This document shows positions 32,013 to 38,525 of a stretch of 38,525 nucleotides of DNA, piece by piece. The notes under the pieces are model-generated. The model worked only from the letters and a program-made list of their open reading frames with translations. It made no database searches and was not told the origin of the DNA. The position numbers and the translations under genes were made by a program. The stretch is from an uncultured Chthonomonas sp. (lineage in GTDB: Bacteria; Armatimonadota; Chthonomonadetes; Chthonomonadales; CAJBBX01), in NCBI GenBank assembly GCA_903885605.1, contig CAISJD010000160.1:1-38525 (forward strand), given 5' to 3'. How positions within the stretch are numbered: the first letter of the stretch is position 1; each line of letters opens with the position of its first letter.

Positions 32013-33362
32013 CTACGGGCTGTAGACCGGGTCGCCACGCTGGTCGGTGTGGTAGCCGACCTGGCGGATCAGGTCGGCTCCGCGCTCGAACCGGTCGCCT
32101 CGGGCCTCGAGCATGGCCCGCAGGCGGCGGTCCAGCCGGCTCCGCAGGTCCGAGGTCGAGGGCTCCGCCACCAGGTTCCGCATCTGGTAGGGGTCGGCCG
32201 CGTTGTCGAAGAGCATCCACGGCCCCTGGTGGTCGATGACGTAGGTGTGGCGGGCGGTCCGCAAGCCGCGCCAGTCGCGGCCGCCGTTGTAGTAGGCGTA
32301 CTGGTGGAAGCAGGCCGGCAGTTCGATGAGCGTGGCCTCGTCACCGTCGGGCGGGAGGTTGCGGCGGATCGCCTCGCTCAGGTCGCGCCCCTCCACGGTG
32401 GCAGGCACGGGCAGCCCGGCGAGGCCGATCAGCGTCGGCATAATGTCCGCCGAGGCGACCTGGTTCGTCACCGTGCGCGGCGCGCTCCCGAAGCCGGACG
32501 GCCAGCGCATGAGCATGGGCGTCATGATCGACTCCTCGAAGGGCCGCTGCTTGTTCCACTGCAGGTGCGAGCCGAGCATATCGCCATGGTCCGAGGTGAA
32601 GACCAGCAGCGTGTCGTCGGCCAGCCCCAGCGTCTCCAGCGCGTCGGCGAGGCGGCCGAAGCAGGCGTCCAGAGCCGAGCAGTGGGCGTAGTAGCCGGCG
32701 ATCTTGGCCCGTGTCTCCTCCTCGCGCTCGTCGGGCACGTTGGGGCGCAGGACGAGGCTTGCGGGGTCGTACATCCGCCGGTAGCGCTCCGGCGCGGTGC
32801 CGTAGGGGTCGTGCGGCGGGCCCCAGGAGAGCATCATCATGAAGGGGCCGCGGTCGCGGGCGGAGCGGAGGTAGCGGATGGCCTCCTCGGTCTGCGCCTC
32901 GGCGTCGTAGCCGGGCCAGCGGCGCGGGGCCGGGTCGTCGGCGTAGTAGCCCGAGGCGTTGTAGTCGTGGGTGCACTCCTGCGCGCGCCAGTGGCGGAAC
33001 CCCTTGCGACGCTCGGGCGGGATGTAGGAGGAGCGGCCGTGGCCGTCGATGTGCCACTTGCCGATGTAGGCCGTGTCGTAGCCCGCCTCGCCCAGCCACT
33101 GGGCCAGGTAGGCCGGCTCGCCGCGGACGGGCACATCGTTGACGAAGACGCCGTGGGTCAGCGGGTTCTGGCCGGTCATGAGCGTCGCCCGCCAGGGGCA
33201 GCAGACCGGGCAGGTGGAGATAGACTGGGTGAAGCGGAGCGACCGCGCCGCGAAGGCGTCCAGGTTGGGCGTTCGGACGTTGGGGTCGCCGGCGTAGCCC
33301 AGCGCCTGGGCGCGCCACTGGTCGCCGAAGACGAAGACGATGTTGGGGTGCGATGGCTTCAT
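32013..33362 (-). CDS. Cys-type sulfatase (alkaline-phosphatase superfamily)
   Basis: Protein of 449 residues from ATG 33362, with AAGGGAG just upstream. The N-terminal NIVFVFGDQWRAQALGYAG has the metal-binding Asp (D14). The active-site motif CxPxR is C54-C55-P56-W57-R58 in CPVCCPWRATLMTGQ, with C54 expected to become formylglycine; Trp replaces the usual Ser at the fourth place. GKWHIDGHG and FTSDHGDMLGSHLQWNK supply the remaining ligands. No signal peptide is visible, so either the enzyme is cytosolic or the start is elsewhere. It cleaves sulfate esters, probably from oligosaccharides, as it forms an operon with the glycosidase-like gene (17-bp gap). No convincing formylglycine-generating enzyme gene lies in the window. 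Confidence 0.92.
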   Translation of the reverse strand: MKPSHPNIVFVFGDQWRAQALGYAGDPNVRTPNLDAFAARSLRFTQSISTCPVCCPWRATLMTGQNPLTHGVFVNDVPVRGEPAYLAQWLGEAGYDTAYIGKWHIDGHGRSSYIPPERRKGFRHWRAQECTHDYNASGYYADDPAPRRWPGYDAEAQTEEAIRYLRSARDRGPFMMMLSWGPPHDPYGTAPERYRRMYDPASLVLRPNVPDEREEETRAKIAGYYAHCSALDACFGRLADALETLGLADDTLLVFTSDHGDMLGSHLQWNKQRPFEESIMTPMLMRWPSGFGSAPRTVTNQVASADIMPTLIGLAGLPVPATVEGRDLSEAIRRNLPPDGDEATLIELPACFHQYAYYNGGRDWRGLRTARHTYVIDHQGPWMLFDNAADPYQMRNLVAEPSTSDLRSRLDRRLRAMLEARGDRFERGADLIRQVGYHTDQRGDPVYSP

Positions 33363-33378
33363 GGGGTCTCCCTTGCGG

Positions 33379-36300
33379 TCAGGACCGCGGCCCGAGCGTG
33401 ATATCCGAGACGCCGATCCAGGCGTAGCTGGGCCGGTTGTTGCGGTCCTCCAGAACCAGCCGGACCTTGCGGCCCTGCCAGGCGCGCGCGTCGAAGGTCG
33501 CCTCGGTCTGGACGTGCGTCCCGTTGGGGCGGAGGACGGCCAGCTCACGGCCGTCGGCGGCATCCACGAGCCGCACGGCCAGCGTGCCGGGGCCGTCGGG
33601 CGCCGCCGAGTGCCCTCCGTGGATCCGGACCCGCAGACAGGGCGCATCCAGCGTGAAGGGCGGCGACGTGGCCGATCCGACCGCCGCCTCGCCGCCCGAG
33701 GCCAGCGAGTTGAGCGTCGGACCGGCGAAGAGCGAGGGCACCGGCGCCACGCTGAAGCCACCGGTGACGATCCAGCCCTCCAGGCTACCGGCGCGGCGCA
33801 GGCTGAAGAGCGTCCTCGGCTCGCGCAGGTTCGGCGGCGGCAGGTAGGGCGTACCGGCCAGAGCGGCGTGGCCCGAGGCCATTTCGGCGGTGACGGCGGC
33901 CACGGCCAGGCAGGCGTCCTCGGTCAGCGTCTCGACCTCGACGGACACGGCCTCGGCGATGTGCGGCAGGTCCACTTCGACCACGTTGAATACGCAGGAG
34001 GGCGTGGCGTAGACGTGCGCCGAGGCCCAGAACGCGGGCTGCGGGAAGGCGGGCGGGCGCCCCTCGGGCCAGTCCGAGGCACCGGGCGGCAGGGCCGGCA
34101 GCGGGCCGTGCGGCTCCTTGCGCGGGCCTCGGGCGGTGGCGAAGTCACCCACCACCTCGGCGGGGCACCACCAGTCCAGGTCGCCGGGGAAGCGGAGCGT
34201 GCGAACGGCCAGCGGGCCGTCGGAGCCGCGCACGGTCACCCGCGCCGCGGTGGTGAAGGTGTCGTGGTTGTCGAGCATGGGCGCCACCAGCAGGGCCACG
34301 CGGCGGCAAGGGCCCGGCGGCAGCGGCACGCTGATGTGCGGCCGTCCTACCCGGCGCGAGACGGGGGCCAGCTTGCGGCCGGCGGGCTCGAAGGCCCAGC
34401 CGTTGGGCAGTTCCAGCCGCTTGTGCAGGGCGAGTTCGGTGGCCGGCGGACGCGAGTTGGCCCAGGGCCAGTGGCCGTAGGCGTACCAGATGCGCCACAG
34501 CGGCCGGTCGGTGTCCGGTTGCAGCAGGTCGGCGGGCAGCGGAGCGGCCACCATGCGCCCGGAGCGCCAGGTGGCCAGGGCGGCTTCGGCGGGACCGGGA
34601 GCGGTGAAGGCGGTCTGGGAACCGTCGGGCCAGAGGATGGCCGCCTGGTTGTCGCCGGGGCTGAGCAGGGCCGCGCGGTCAGCCGGCAGCGCGAAGGGCA
34701 CGCGCACCGTGGAGCGCGGCGGCAGGGCCACGGGTAGCGCGAACTCGCCCGCCGCAGAACGCAGCAGCGCCGTGCCCCGAACCGACGAAGCCGTGTTGTT
34801 GCGGAGCGTGAAGCCGCCGCCGGGCTTGCAGGCGAACGCGCCGGAGGCCCCCATGCGCGGCAGCAGGGCGACCGTGGCCGCCAGCGTGGCCGTGGCGCCG
34901 GAGGCCGTGCGAACCCGGACGAAGAGCGTGCGGCGGCTGAAGGTGAGCCGGCCCAGCCTGCCGAACCCGGCGTAGGGCGCGAGCAGTCCCATCCGAACGC
35001 GTCCGCGCAACACGCCGCCGGCAACGCTCACGTCGCGGAGGATGCCGCAGCGGTCATCGACGCCGGTGACGGCCGCGACCTCTGCCCGGATCGTCAGCGG
35101 ATCGCCCTCGGCGACAGAGCCGTCGTGCAGGAGGCGGACCCCATCGACGCGGAGCGCCAAATCGAAGACAGTCCGGCGCGACGCCGGGGCCGACGCGGTG
35201 AGCAGGGCGCAATCCACGCCGGGCCGCAGGCGGTACGGCAGCGGCTTGCCGTCGCAGGTGAGGCTTGCCACGCTACCCACGGGCACGTGCCACGACAGCC
35301 TGCGCCGGAGCGGGCGCGCGGTCTCCAGCGTGTAGCGGACGCGCCAGAGGGCGCCGCGCGTGGGCGGGCCGGAGAGGCGGCGGTACGTGGCGCGGTACTC
35401 CGGCAGCGTCAGCGAGGCCGAGGGCCAGGCGTCGGGGAAGCTGGGCGCAACGGTCACCTCGCCGCGCGGCAGGTCGGCGCGGAGGCCGAAGAGCGCCTCG
35501 ACCACCGCCTGCAGGTAGAGCCCGGCCGGCGGCGAGAAGTAGGCGGCTGTGGGCTCGGTCGATATCTCCGGCCATGCGCCGCGGTGGTTGGCGTCCTGCG
35601 CCCAGGCGGCGGCAGCATGGAGCGGGCGCCAGGTCTCGTTGCGCAGGCCCACAGCGGCCAGTCCCATGGCGGCCCAGGGCTGCTGCGCCACCCCGGCCTG
35701 CATGCCCCAGGTGCCCACGGCGTGCCACGGGAAGTTGGCCGAGCAGTAGACCGCGCCGTCGGCGTCGGTGAGGCGGTCGCGCACCTGCCGCACGCCGGTC
35801 CACGCGTCCTCCGCGTCGGCGAGCCCGTAGATCGCCGGGTAGAGCATGGTGTGGTACTGGCCGTCCGGGCGACGCGTGCCCTGCGGCTCCTCGAGGAAGG
35901 CGTAGCGGCCCAGGTCGGGCATCCAGAGCCGCGCTCGCAGGGCGGCGGCGAGCTCGTCGGCGCGGACGCGGAGGCGGCGGGCTCCGGCGGCATCGCCCAG
36001 GGCCACAGCGACCTCCGCCCGGGCGAGGAGCATCTGGATGCCCTCCATGGTGGGCGTCGCGCCGTTCCAAGGGGTCGAGACGTAGTCCTCCTGGTTGCCG
36101 ATCTGCTGCCCCCAGCCCAGCAGGCCGTCGCCGTCCGGGTCGTTCTCGTGCCAGGTCTGGGCGATGACGGCGTCCAGCGCCGGTGCGAGGCGGCGCACGC
36201 CGGCGGTGTCGCCGGTCTGCCGCAGGTAGTTCCGCACCTGCCAGAGGAAGAACTGGTTGCTCCCGCCGAAGTCGCGGTGCGTCTGGCCTCCGGGGAAGAA

Positions 36301-37275
36301 CTGCGGAGCGGCGCCCGAGGGCATGAGGTGTTCGGCATGGCTGAGGAGGCACTCGCGTGCGCGGTCCGCCTGGCCGATCCAGGTGGCGCCGGGCGAGTGC
36401 TGCATGTGCCAGAGCGCGTGCCAGTGGTGGATGCACTCGACCCAGCCCAGCGGGCGGAGCCAGTTGTAGTCGAGGGTGAGGATGGCGCTGCGGAAGGCGG
36501 CGTCCAGCGTGGGGTCGGGCGTGGCGATCTTCGACGCCAAGAGCGTTCGGTAGGTAGCGGAGTGGCGCGAGAGGAGCGGCGCGGGATCGGCAGCCGCCAG
36601 CGCCGACGCCTCGGCATCGCCGGCGGCGAAGGCCACCAGCACGCTCCCCAGCCCGGCGCGCATCCGCAGCTCAGCCGGACCGGCGGAGGGCGCATCGGCC
36701 CCGTCCCAGGCCCGGACGGCGGTGGAGACGGGGACGGAGTCGCCCTGCATCACGAAGGTCCCGGCGCTCTTGCCCGCTCGCCATGCGCCCGCCGCCTCGC
36801 CGGCCAGCCATGCGGCCCGAGGCGCCGAGGGGCCCACACGCGCCGGACCCGAGAGGCGCAACATGACCGGGGTTCGGGGCGATACGCTCACGCCGAAGAG
36901 CGCGGCGCCCTGCCACTTCTGCTCAAGCCGACCCACGGGCAGCGCCAGGATCCGCGTCGATACCTTCACGCCGGCCACGCGCCAGGCGGCCTCGACGCCG
37001 CCGGGGATGTCGCGGACCTCGACCTCCTTCGCCTCGGAGGCCCAGTGCGTGCGTCCGCCGACCTCCACGCCAACGGCAAGGCGCACCAATCCGTAGTGAT
37101 CCATATAGGTGGGCGCGTCCATGGCGTATGTGAGCACGCCGGCGTTGGGACGGGCCTCGTTGATGGCCACCAGCGTGGCATGGTAGGCCGCCATGCGGTC
37201 ATCGGGAAAGCGCGGCGCCCCGGACACGGCCGGCGCCAGGACGGCGGCGGCAAGCAAGACGAGCAGTGGGCGCAT
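33379..37275 (-). CDS. Large secreted glycosidase-like protein (six-hairpin type)
   Basis: Protein of 1,298 residues. ATG 37275 follows GGAGG at seven bases and starts a signal peptide (MRPLLVLLAAAVLAPAVSG). Residues about 20-220 are beta-rich. Residues about 230-650 look like an (alpha/alpha)6 six-hairpin glycosidase: DYNWLRPLGWVECIHHWHAL, WHENDPDGDGLLGWGQQIGN, YHTMLYPAIYGLADAEDAW and GAWPEISTEPTAAYFSPPAG, with several Asp/Glu candidates for catalysis. The C-terminal 600 residues are beta-sandwiches, ending in a LEGWIVTGGFSVAP... domain of the carbohydrate-binding type. The exact GH family is not recognised. With the sulfatase 17 bp downstream it probably acts on a sulfated polysaccharide. 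Confidence 0.78.
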   Translation of the reverse strand: MRPLLVLLAAAVLAPAVSGAPRFPDDRMAAYHATLVAINEARPNAGVLTYAMDAPTYMDHYGLVRLAVGVEVGGRTHWASEAKEVEVRDIPGGVEAAWRVAGVKVSTRILALPVGRLEQKWQGAALFGVSVSPRTPVMLRLSGPARVGPSAPRAAWLAGEAAGAWRAGKSAGTFVMQGDSVPVSTAVRAWDGADAPSAGPAELRMRAGLGSVLVAFAAGDAEASALAAADPAPLLSRHSATYRTLLASKIATPDPTLDAAFRSAILTLDYNWLRPLGWVECIHHWHALWHMQHSPGATWIGQADRARECLLSHAEHLMPSGAAPQFFPGGQTHRDFGGSNQFFLWQVRNYLRQTGDTAGVRRLAPALDAVIAQTWHENDPDGDGLLGWGQQIGNQEDYVSTPWNGATPTMEGIQMLLARAEVAVALGDAAGARRLRVRADELAAALRARLWMPDLGRYAFLEEPQGTRRPDGQYHTMLYPAIYGLADAEDAWTGVRQVRDRLTDADGAVYCSANFPWHAVGTWGMQAGVAQQPWAAMGLAAVGLRNETWRPLHAAAAWAQDANHRGAWPEISTEPTAAYFSPPAGLYLQAVVEALFGLRADLPRGEVTVAPSFPDAWPSASLTLPEYRATYRRLSGPPTRGALWRVRYTLETARPLRRRLSWHVPVGSVASLTCDGKPLPYRLRPGVDCALLTASAPASRRTVFDLALRVDGVRLLHDGSVAEGDPLTIRAEVAAVTGVDDRCGILRDVSVAGGVLRGRVRMGLLAPYAGFGRLGRLTFSRRTLFVRVRTASGATATLAATVALLPRMGASGAFACKPGGGFTLRNNTASSVRGTALLRSAAGEFALPVALPPRSTVRVPFALPADRAALLSPGDNQAAILWPDGSQTAFTAPGPAEAALATWRSGRMVAAPLPADLLQPDTDRPLWRIWYAYGHWPWANSRPPATELALHKRLELPNGWAFEPAGRKLAPVSRRVGRPHISVPLPPGPCRRVALLVAPMLDNHDTFTTAARVTVRGSDGPLAVRTLRFPGDLDWWCPAEVVGDFATARGPRKEPHGPLPALPPGASDWPEGRPPAFPQPAFWASAHVYATPSCVFNVVEVDLPHIAEAVSVEVETLTEDACLAVAAVTAEMASGHAALAGTPYLPPPNLREPRTLFSLRRAGSLEGWIVTGGFSVAPVPSLFAGPTLNSLASGGEAAVGSATSPPFTLDAPCLRVRIHGGHSAAPDGPGTLAVRLVDAADGRELAVLRPNGTHVQTEATFDARAWQGRKVRLVLEDRNNRPSYAWIGVSDITLGPRS

Positions 37276-37347
37276 GACGTACCTCCGCGGGAGAGTTAGC
37301 CGCCGCCCCGCCCGGTTCCTGCCTCGGTCGCCCGTTGCGGCGCGGTC

Positions 37348-37353
37348 TATAAT
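37348..37353 (+). promoter_or_regulatory. -10 element upstream of hisG
   Basis: A perfect TATAAT, 59 bp before the hisG start, in the 136-bp region shared with the divergent glycosidase-like gene. The hexamer at the -35 distance is poor (CGGTCG), so the promoter may depend on an activator or be weak. No T-box, attenuator or histidine-rich leader peptide was seen. Confidence 0.5.
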
Positions 37354-37411
37354 GTACGGCGCATCCGCCGGGATGCCGGCGCCCTCAACATGAAACGGAG
37401 ATTGACTGCTC

Positions 37412-38284
37412 GTGAAGCTCAAGATCGGCATACCGAAAGGCAGCCTGCAAGACGCCACCTTCAGCCTGTTCAAGCGGGCGGGGTGGAACTTCCGCATGTC
37501 CAGCGGGCGGTCCTACCACCCCAGCGTCGATGACCAGGAGATGGAGCCGCTCCTCATGCGGCCGCAGGAAATCCCCCGCTACGTCGAGGGCGGCATCCTG
37601 GACGCGGGGCTCACGGGCAAGGATTGGATCGAGGACAACGGCTCCGACATCGTCGAGGTGGCCGAGCTCACCTACTCCAAGGTGACCCGCAACCCCATCC
37701 GCGTGGTGATCGCCGTGGCCAACGACGCGCCGGTCCAGAGCGTGAAGGACCTCGAGGGCAAGCGGATCGCCACGGAGTACGTCCGCCTGACGGAGCGCTA
37801 CCTGGCCCAGCACGGCGTCAGCGCGTCGGTGGAGTTCTCCTGGGGCGCCTGCGAGATCAAGGTGCCGACGCTCGTCGACGCCATCGTGGTGAACACCGAG
37901 ACGGGCAACTCGCTGCGGGCGCACAACCTGCGCATCGTGGAGACCATGCAGATCAGCACCACGCGGCTGATCGCCTCCCACGCCGCCTGGGCTGATGCCG
38001 CCAAGCGCGCCAAGCTGGAGAACATGGCCATGCTGCTCCGAGGCGCGCTGAACGCCGAGGAGCTGGTGGGCCTGAAGATGAACGCGCCCCGCGCGGGCCT
38101 GGACGCCGTCAACGCCATCCTCCCCGCCCTGCGCCGCCCCACCGTCTCGCCGCTCTCCGACCCGGACTGGGTGGCGGTGGAGATCATCGTGGAAGAGGCC
38201 ATCGTCCGCGACCTGCTGCCGGCCCTGAAGCGCGCCGGCGCTGAAGGCCTGGTGGAGTACCCGCTGAACAAGGTCGTCCACTAA
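37412..38284 (+). CDS. hisG: ATP phosphoribosyltransferase, long form
   Basis: Protein of 290 residues. It catalyses the first step of histidine biosynthesis, joining ATP and PRPP. GTG 37412 is the start; CGGAG lies 11 bases upstream. Conserved parts are [20 protein letters not shown] at the N-terminus, [36 protein letters not shown] and [20 protein letters not shown]. The length and the C-terminal segment (about 215-290, [20 protein letters not shown] ... [20 protein letters not shown]) identify the long form with the HisG_C regulatory domain, so histidine feedback is expected and no HisZ is needed. No other his gene is adjacent; hairpins at 38316-38413 follow. Confidence 0.95.
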   Translation: MKLKIGIPKGSLQDATFSLFKRAGWNFRMSSGRSYHPSVDDQEMEPLLMRPQEIPRYVEGGILDAGLTGKDWIEDNGSDIVEVAELTYSKVTRNPIRVVIAVANDAPVQSVKDLEGKRIATEYVRLTERYLAQHGVSASVEFSWGACEIKVPTLVDAIVVNTETGNSLRAHNLRIVETMQISTTRLIASHAAWADAAKRAKLENMAMLLRGALNAEELVGLKMNAPRAGLDAVNAILPALRRPTVSPLSDPDWVAVEIIVEEAIVRDLLPALKRAGAEGLVEYPLNKVVH

Positions 38285-38315
38285 GCGAAGCAGCCCTCGG
38301 CAGGCGCCAAGCGGC

Positions 38316-38358
38316 TCAAGAGGGCCACTTTCCTGTGGCAGAGAAGTGGCCCTCTTGA
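38316..38358 (+). repeat. Perfect hairpin, unit 1 of a tandem pair
   Basis: TCAAGAGGGCCACTT (38316-38330) is the exact reverse complement of AAGTGGCCCTCTTGA (38344-38358), with a 13-nt loop. It begins 32 bp after the hisG stop and could end that transcript, though no T-tract follows. It is paired with a second, similar unit at 38368-38413. Confidence 0.75.
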
Positions 38359-38367
38359 CGGGGTAGG

Positions 38368-38413
38368 GCTCAAGGGGACACTTTCTTGTGTTAGAGAAGT
38401 GACCCTCTTGAGC
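38368..38413 (+). repeat. Imperfect hairpin, unit 2 of a tandem pair
   Basis: GCTCAAGGGGACACTT (38368-38383) pairs with AAGTGACCCTCTTGAGC (38397-38413) as 7, 3 and 5 bp with one bulge and one mismatch. The loop is again 13 nt (TCTTGTGTTAGAG versus TCCTGTGGCAGAG in unit 1), so the two units are clearly copies of one element. Confidence 0.7.
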
Positions 38414-38447
38414 AGGGCTGGACCCCAGACTGAGACACCGCGCACAG

Positions 38448-38515
38448 CCCCAGCCGCTGGTTGAGTAGGTCCGCGCCGCCTTTGCGCGGGCCGTATCGAA
38501 ACCACCGGCGCGCCC
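38448..38515 (+). repeat. Palindromic intergenic repeat, copy D
   Basis: Left end CCCCAGCCGCTGGTTGAGTAG, shown by CTGGTTGAGTAG at 38457-38468; right end CCGTATCGAAACCACCGG ending near 38508. The stem is GGTCCGCGC (38468-38476) with GCGCGGGCC (38484-38492), loop CGCCTTT. Its reverse complement is nearly the same as copy B at 3662-3728. Confidence 0.75.
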
Positions 38516-38525
38516 TCGCCACGGC

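Noticed and set aside
35125-37299. Open frame of 724 codons on plus, opposite the large glycosidase-like gene
   Set aside because: Arg/Gly/Ala-rich with no domain, signal peptide or ribosome binding site; the minus-strand gene has all of these.

Overview
The window is a high-GC bacterial chromosome segment that most resembles Armatimonadota. The main pointer is the prepilin at 8824-9612, whose N-terminus runs from GFTLIELL into [12 protein letters not shown], a pattern typical of the large type IV-pilin-like families of that phylum. The rest of the content fits a heterotrophic, surface-active bacterium of the Armatimonadota/Planctomycetota kind: SBBP-repeat proteins, a GH109-like enzyme, a GH10 xylanase, a Cys-type sulfatase, a large glycosidase-like protein and an HzsA-related c-type cytochrome. 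The phylum is inferred from gene content. There is no rRNA or tRNA gene in the window to confirm it.

Layout. Positions 1-3630 hold the tail of one SBBP/Ig-type secreted protein and a complete but frameshifted paralogue. They are followed by a pair of head-to-head palindromic repeats (3662-3838). From 3858 to 7690 (minus) a GH109-like oxidoreductase is translationally coupled to a secreted beta-propeller/phosphoesterase. Positions 7854-10685 (plus) hold pirin, a prepilin with a good sigma70-type promoter, a Gly/Ser/Pro-rich membrane-anchored protein and a LysE-type exporter. Positions 10682-13446 (minus) hold ispE, an overlapping MobA-like nucleotidyltransferase and an unknown secreted protein. 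Divergent from ispE are a GAF histidine kinase and a secreted esterase (13554-15783).

From 15800 to 21523 (minus) there is a tight five-gene operon: FmdB-type zinc ribbon, MntH manganese transporter, double Usp protein, a glycosidase-like/FGE-like fusion and a GNAT acetyltransferase. A Mn-type superoxide dismutase (21755-22369) is transcribed divergently from it, so manganese uptake and a manganese enzyme share one intergenic region. A CHASE4-PAS-kinase-receiver hybrid histidine kinase follows (22459-25095), then a Cys-rich protein of unknown function.

Positions 25967-26749 hold four very small, stop/start-overlapping genes of visibly lower GC. Immediately downstream are a promoter-like sequence, a structured segment without a gene and a strong intrinsic terminator (26753-26899), which together look like a small RNA gene. 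Positions 27041-37275 are a carbohydrate-oriented block: GH10 xylanase (minus), HzsA-related di-heme protein (plus), then sulfatase and a 1,298-residue glycosidase-like protein in one minus-strand operon. The window ends with long-form hisG, two tandem hairpins and a fourth copy of the palindromic repeat.

The points most worth following are the small-RNA candidate beside the low-GC four-gene cluster, the palindromic repeat family with pairing-preserving stem changes, the glycosidase/FGE-like fusion, and the HzsA-related protein next to polysaccharide genes. No CRISPR array, transposase, integrase, rRNA or tRNA was found.
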